The notes beneath the pieces are model-generated. The model ran no database searches, was not told the origin of the DNA, and saw only the letters and a program-made list of their open reading frames with translations. Source: Desulfonatronum lacustre DSM 10312 (GTDB lineage: Bacteria; Desulfobacterota; Desulfovibrionia; Desulfovibrionales; Desulfonatronaceae). From it: a stretch of 64,000 bases of DNA. The stretch lies in contig NZ_KI912608.1 of the NCBI RefSeq assembly GCF_000519265.1, positions 1,067,665 to 1,131,664 of the forward strand, given 5' to 3'. Of this stretch, positions 61,978 through 64,000 are shown one piece after another; position 1 is the stretch's first letter; the number at the start of each line of letters is the position of its first letter. A program made the position numbers and the translations under genes.

Positions 61978-63106
61978 AATACAGCACCGCGAATATGCCG
62001 TCCATGACCGCTATCAGAATAATCCCGCTGACCACCGCGCTGGTGGTCGCCGCGCCCACGGCCCAGGCCCCCTGCCCGGTTTGCAGGCCGCGCACGCACC
62101 CGATCCAGCCCACCAGGAGGCTGAAAACGAAGGATTTGAACAGTCCGTTGGCCAGGTCCCCCACGCCCACGGAAAGCGTCACCTGATTAGTGTAGCTCAC
62201 CAGGGGATAGCCCAGGGAAAGCATGACCACGGCCCCGCCGATGAGGCTGAAGACGATGAACACCATGGTCAACAGCGGCGTCATGCACATGGCGGCCAGC
62301 ATTCGGGGGACCACCAGCAGCCGGACCGGGTCCAGGCCCATGGTGGTCAGGGCGTCCAATTCCTGGTTGATCTTCATGGTGCCCAGTTCCGCGGCAAAGG
62401 ACGCCCCGGACCGCCCGGCCAGGATGATGGCCGTGACCAGCGGGCCGAGTTCCCGGATCATGGACAGACCCAAAAGCCTGGCCACGTAGATTTCCGCGCC
62501 GAACATCCGTAGGGGCATGGCGGACTGGAAGGAGATGATCAAGCCCATCAGAAAGCCGATGAGGATGATGATCAGCACGGCGTTGGCCCCCACGGTTTCG
62601 CAGCTCAGCCAGAAGTCCCGCCACCGGATGCTCCCCGGACGCCTCAGGGCTTGGGCGAACCCGGAAACGAACAGCCCCACGAAGCCCACCAAATCCCGCA
62701 CGTCCCGCCAAAATGCCTGGGCGCCGCGCCCAATCCGCTCCAGCACCCCGCCACGCCGCGCCGGAACGGCGGCGGCCTGACTCTGGGCTTGAAACCGCTC
62801 CAGGCTTTGACGCAGTTCCTCGCGCATCCCGACCAGCTCCAGCCCCCCTCCCCTGCCTCGCAAATCCTCGTCGAGTTCCGCGAACAAGGCCAACCCCGAG
62901 GCGTCCACGTACTCCACCTCTGAAACATCCAGACGCAAAACCACCGACCGGGCCTTGCCCACGAGAACCTGCAACCGCCCCCAGATTGCCCCCGTGCTTC
63001 GGACGTCCAGCCGACCGGTCAGGGTCGCGGAAAGCGTGCCGGAAGCAGTGGAGGGGTGTTCTTCAAGTTTTACTTGAGAGAGGAGTTCGGGCTGCACGTC
63101 GACCAT
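61961..63106 (-). CDS. mlaE: MlaE-like permease with N-terminal STAS domain
   Basis: A 381-residue inner-membrane permease. Residues about 10-105 are a STAS domain (SEVEYVDASGLALFAELDED), normally the separate MlaB protein, here fused. The permease part has five or six helices with family motifs GFLMGLIISFQSAMPLRMFG, IRELGPLVTAIILAGRSGAS, and LGTMKINQELDALTTMG. First gene of the operon mlaE-mlaF-mlaD-pqiC-membrane protein. Confidence 0.9.
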   Translation of the reverse strand: MVDVQPELLSQVKLEEHPSTASGTLSATLTGRLDVRSTGAIWGRLQVLVGKARSVVLRLDVSEVEYVDASGLALFAELDEDLRGRGGGLELVGMREELRQSLERFQAQSQAAAVPARRGGVLERIGRGAQAFWRDVRDLVGFVGLFVSGFAQALRRPGSIRWRDFWLSCETVGANAVLIIILIGFLMGLIISFQSAMPLRMFGAEIYVARLLGLSMIRELGPLVTAIILAGRSGASFAAELGTMKINQELDALTTMGLDPVRLLVVPRMLAAMCMTPLLTMVFIVFSLIGGAVVMLSLGYPLVSYTNQVTLSVGVGDLANGLFKSFVFSLLVGWIGCVRGLQTGQGAWAVGAATTSAVVSGIILIAVMDGIFAVLYYVFNY

Positions 63107-63127
63107 CGTGATTCGAGTTCGCGAATC

Positions 63128-63442
63128 TCAGGAAACCAGTTTCAACCCCAAAATTCCGGATACGATCAGCAGGATACAGCCGATCCGGGCCCAGGTCGCC
63201 GGTTCGGCGAAGAGGATGATCCCCAGGACGGCCGTGCCCACGGCGCCGATGCCGGTCCAGACGGCGTAGCCGGTGCCCACGGGAATAGTTCGCAGGGCCT
63301 GGGCCAGGAAGCCGAAACTGAAGATCATGGCCGTCAGCGTCAGCGCCGTGGGCCAGAGTCGGGTAAAGCCGTTGGAATACTTCAGGCCGATGGCCCAGAT
63401 TATCTCGAAAACACCGGCAACGGCCAGAAAAAACCAAGCCAT
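63128..63442 (-). CDS. SMR-family exporter (SugE/Gdx-like)
   Basis: A 104-residue protein with four transmembrane helices. The active-site Glu is in GVFEIIWAIGLKYSNGF (Glu13), and it has ALRTIPVGTGYAVWTGIGAV. The W-A-I-G-L-K after the Glu and IPVGTGYAVW fit the SugE/Gdx branch, known to export guanidinium. No guanidine riboswitch was recognised. It ends 22 bp before mlaE starts, on the same strand. Confidence 0.88.
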   Translation of the reverse strand: MAWFFLAVAGVFEIIWAIGLKYSNGFTRLWPTALTLTAMIFSFGFLAQALRTIPVGTGYAVWTGIGAVGTAVLGIILFAEPATWARIGCILLIVSGILGLKLVS

Positions 63443-63445
63443 TGT

Positions 63446-64000
63446 TTATCCTCGTGATTGGTTGCGGTTTTTCAGCACGTCGAGAATCGCCCGCCGCAAG
63501 GCCTCGATGCTGAACGGTTTTTGCAAAAACGCCCCGGGACGGTCGGCGGCGAAGCGCTGCTCCGCTTCCCGTGAACTGTATCCACTGCACAGGACCACCG
63601 GGACGTCCGGCGCGATCTTGCGCAGTTTCGTGAACGCCGTGACCCCGTCCATGTTCGGCATCATCAGATCCAGGACCACGCAGCCGATCCGCTGATGGTT
63701 TTCCTGAAAAACCCGGACCGCCTCGACGCCGTCCTTGGCCGTGATCACCGCATACCCAAGATGTCTCAAGGCTTCAACCGAGAGGTCCCGGACCATTTCC
63801 TCGTCGTCCACGACCAGGATCAGTTCCGGCTCTGGATGAACGTCGCTTCCGGCTTCGGCGACCGGATTCGAGGTCAACGACGGCTCCGGAAGCGGGGAGC
63901 TCTTCACTATTGCATCGTCCACCGGAAAAAGCACGTGAAACGTGGTCCCCGAGTCCGGAGCGCTGTCCACGATGATCGCTCCGCGATGACCGCGCACGAT
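63446..64000 (-). CDS. C-terminal part of a hybrid histidine kinase with receiver domain (partial)
   Basis: The 5' end is outside the window. Visible are the end of a HATPase (RGHRGAIIVDSAPDSGTTFH, VLFP) and a receiver domain (VVDDEEMVRDLS, phospho-Asp in CVVLDLMMPNMDG, LCSGYSSREAE, FLQKPF). Hybrid kinases with the C-terminal motif LCSGYS are common in this group. The start lies beyond 64000. It is 4 bp upstream of the SMR gene. Confidence 0.88.
   Translation of the reverse strand: MVRGHRGAIIVDSAPDSGTTFHVLFPVDDAIVKSSPLPEPSLTSNPVAEAGSDVHPEPELILVVDDEEMVRDLSVEALRHLGYAVITAKDGVEAVRVFQENHQRIGCVVLDLMMPNMDGVTAFTKLRKIAPDVPVVLCSGYSSREAEQRFAADRPGAFLQKPFSIEALRRAILDVLKNRNQSRG

Overview
The window looks like a chromosomal segment of a GC-rich deltaproteobacterium, most likely a sulfate reducer of the Desulfovibrionales. 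The reasons are a radical-SAM (SPASM) protein followed by an AsnC-like siroheme decarboxylase (the alternative heme pathway typical of these bacteria), a DHH-CBS-poly(A) polymerase tRNA nucleotidyltransferase, a stand-alone PEP-synthase-like protein, a FeoB/DtxR-FeoA iron cassette and many two-component proteins. No rRNA, tRNA or CRISPR array was seen.

Layout. 1-0.9 kb: end of the heme operon with a strong terminator. 0.8-9.5 kb: an insert-like segment bounded by a 91-bp direct copy (90/91 identical) of the 3' end of the siroheme decarboxylase gene. It carries a secreted LVIVD beta-propeller protein, an AT-rich FrhB-like iron-sulfur protein and two BTAD/SARP regulators, one fused to a MalT-type ATPase. 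9.5-12.5 kb: small hypothetical gene, PQQ sugar dehydrogenase, orphan antitoxin, rubredoxin-like protein, pentapeptide-repeat protein and a hexamer-repeat palindrome. 12.5-18.8 kb: a type I restriction-modification operon (hsdR-hsdS-DUF4160-DUF2442-hsdM) in which hsdM is frameshifted near its end and hsdR follows a short overlapping leader ORF. 18.8-23.7 kb: a scrambled region with a proline iminopeptidase, remnants of a DUF1016 nuclease and a VapC toxin, secreted small proteins and an AAA+ ATPase. A 29-bp piece of the ATPase gene is repeated next to hsdR. 24-27.1 kb: envelope genes (acyltransferase 3, secreted hydrolase, D-Ala-D-Ala dipeptidase). 27.3-30.8 kb: GspE/PilB ATPase, a small secreted protein and L-serine ammonia-lyase.

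31.1-34.0 kb is the most unusual stretch. A remnant that looks like the N-terminus of a tyrosine integrase points left, and three AT-rich cassettes (DUF4145-like protein, FRG-domain protein, PIN toxin plus partner) point right. Each cassette's last stop codon lies in the 5' arm of an imperfect attC-like hairpin. This has the layout of a decayed integron or an integrase-less cassette cluster. 34.2-37.9 kb: xerD-like recombinase and the tRNA nucleotidyltransferase fusion. 37.9-45.6 kb: a signalling operon of two periplasmic amino-acid-binding-like proteins, a hybrid histidine kinase (REC-REC-HPt) and a REC-GGDEF-REC-HATPase protein. 45.7-53.4 kb: PEP-synthase-like protein, class C beta-lactamase-like hydrolase, a DsbA/DsbB pair, DUF305 protein, a second pentapeptide-repeat protein and a monoheme cytochrome. 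53.5-56.5 kb: a second copy of the hexamer-repeat palindrome, then feoB and a DtxR-FeoA fusion. 56.5-58.4 kb: a histidine kinase translationally coupled to a cobalamin-binding protein with the Wx9EH signature of B12 photoreceptors. 58.4-63.1 kb: an Mla/MCE lipid-transport operon. 63.1-64 kb: a SugE-type exporter and the C-terminus of a hybrid kinase that runs off the window.
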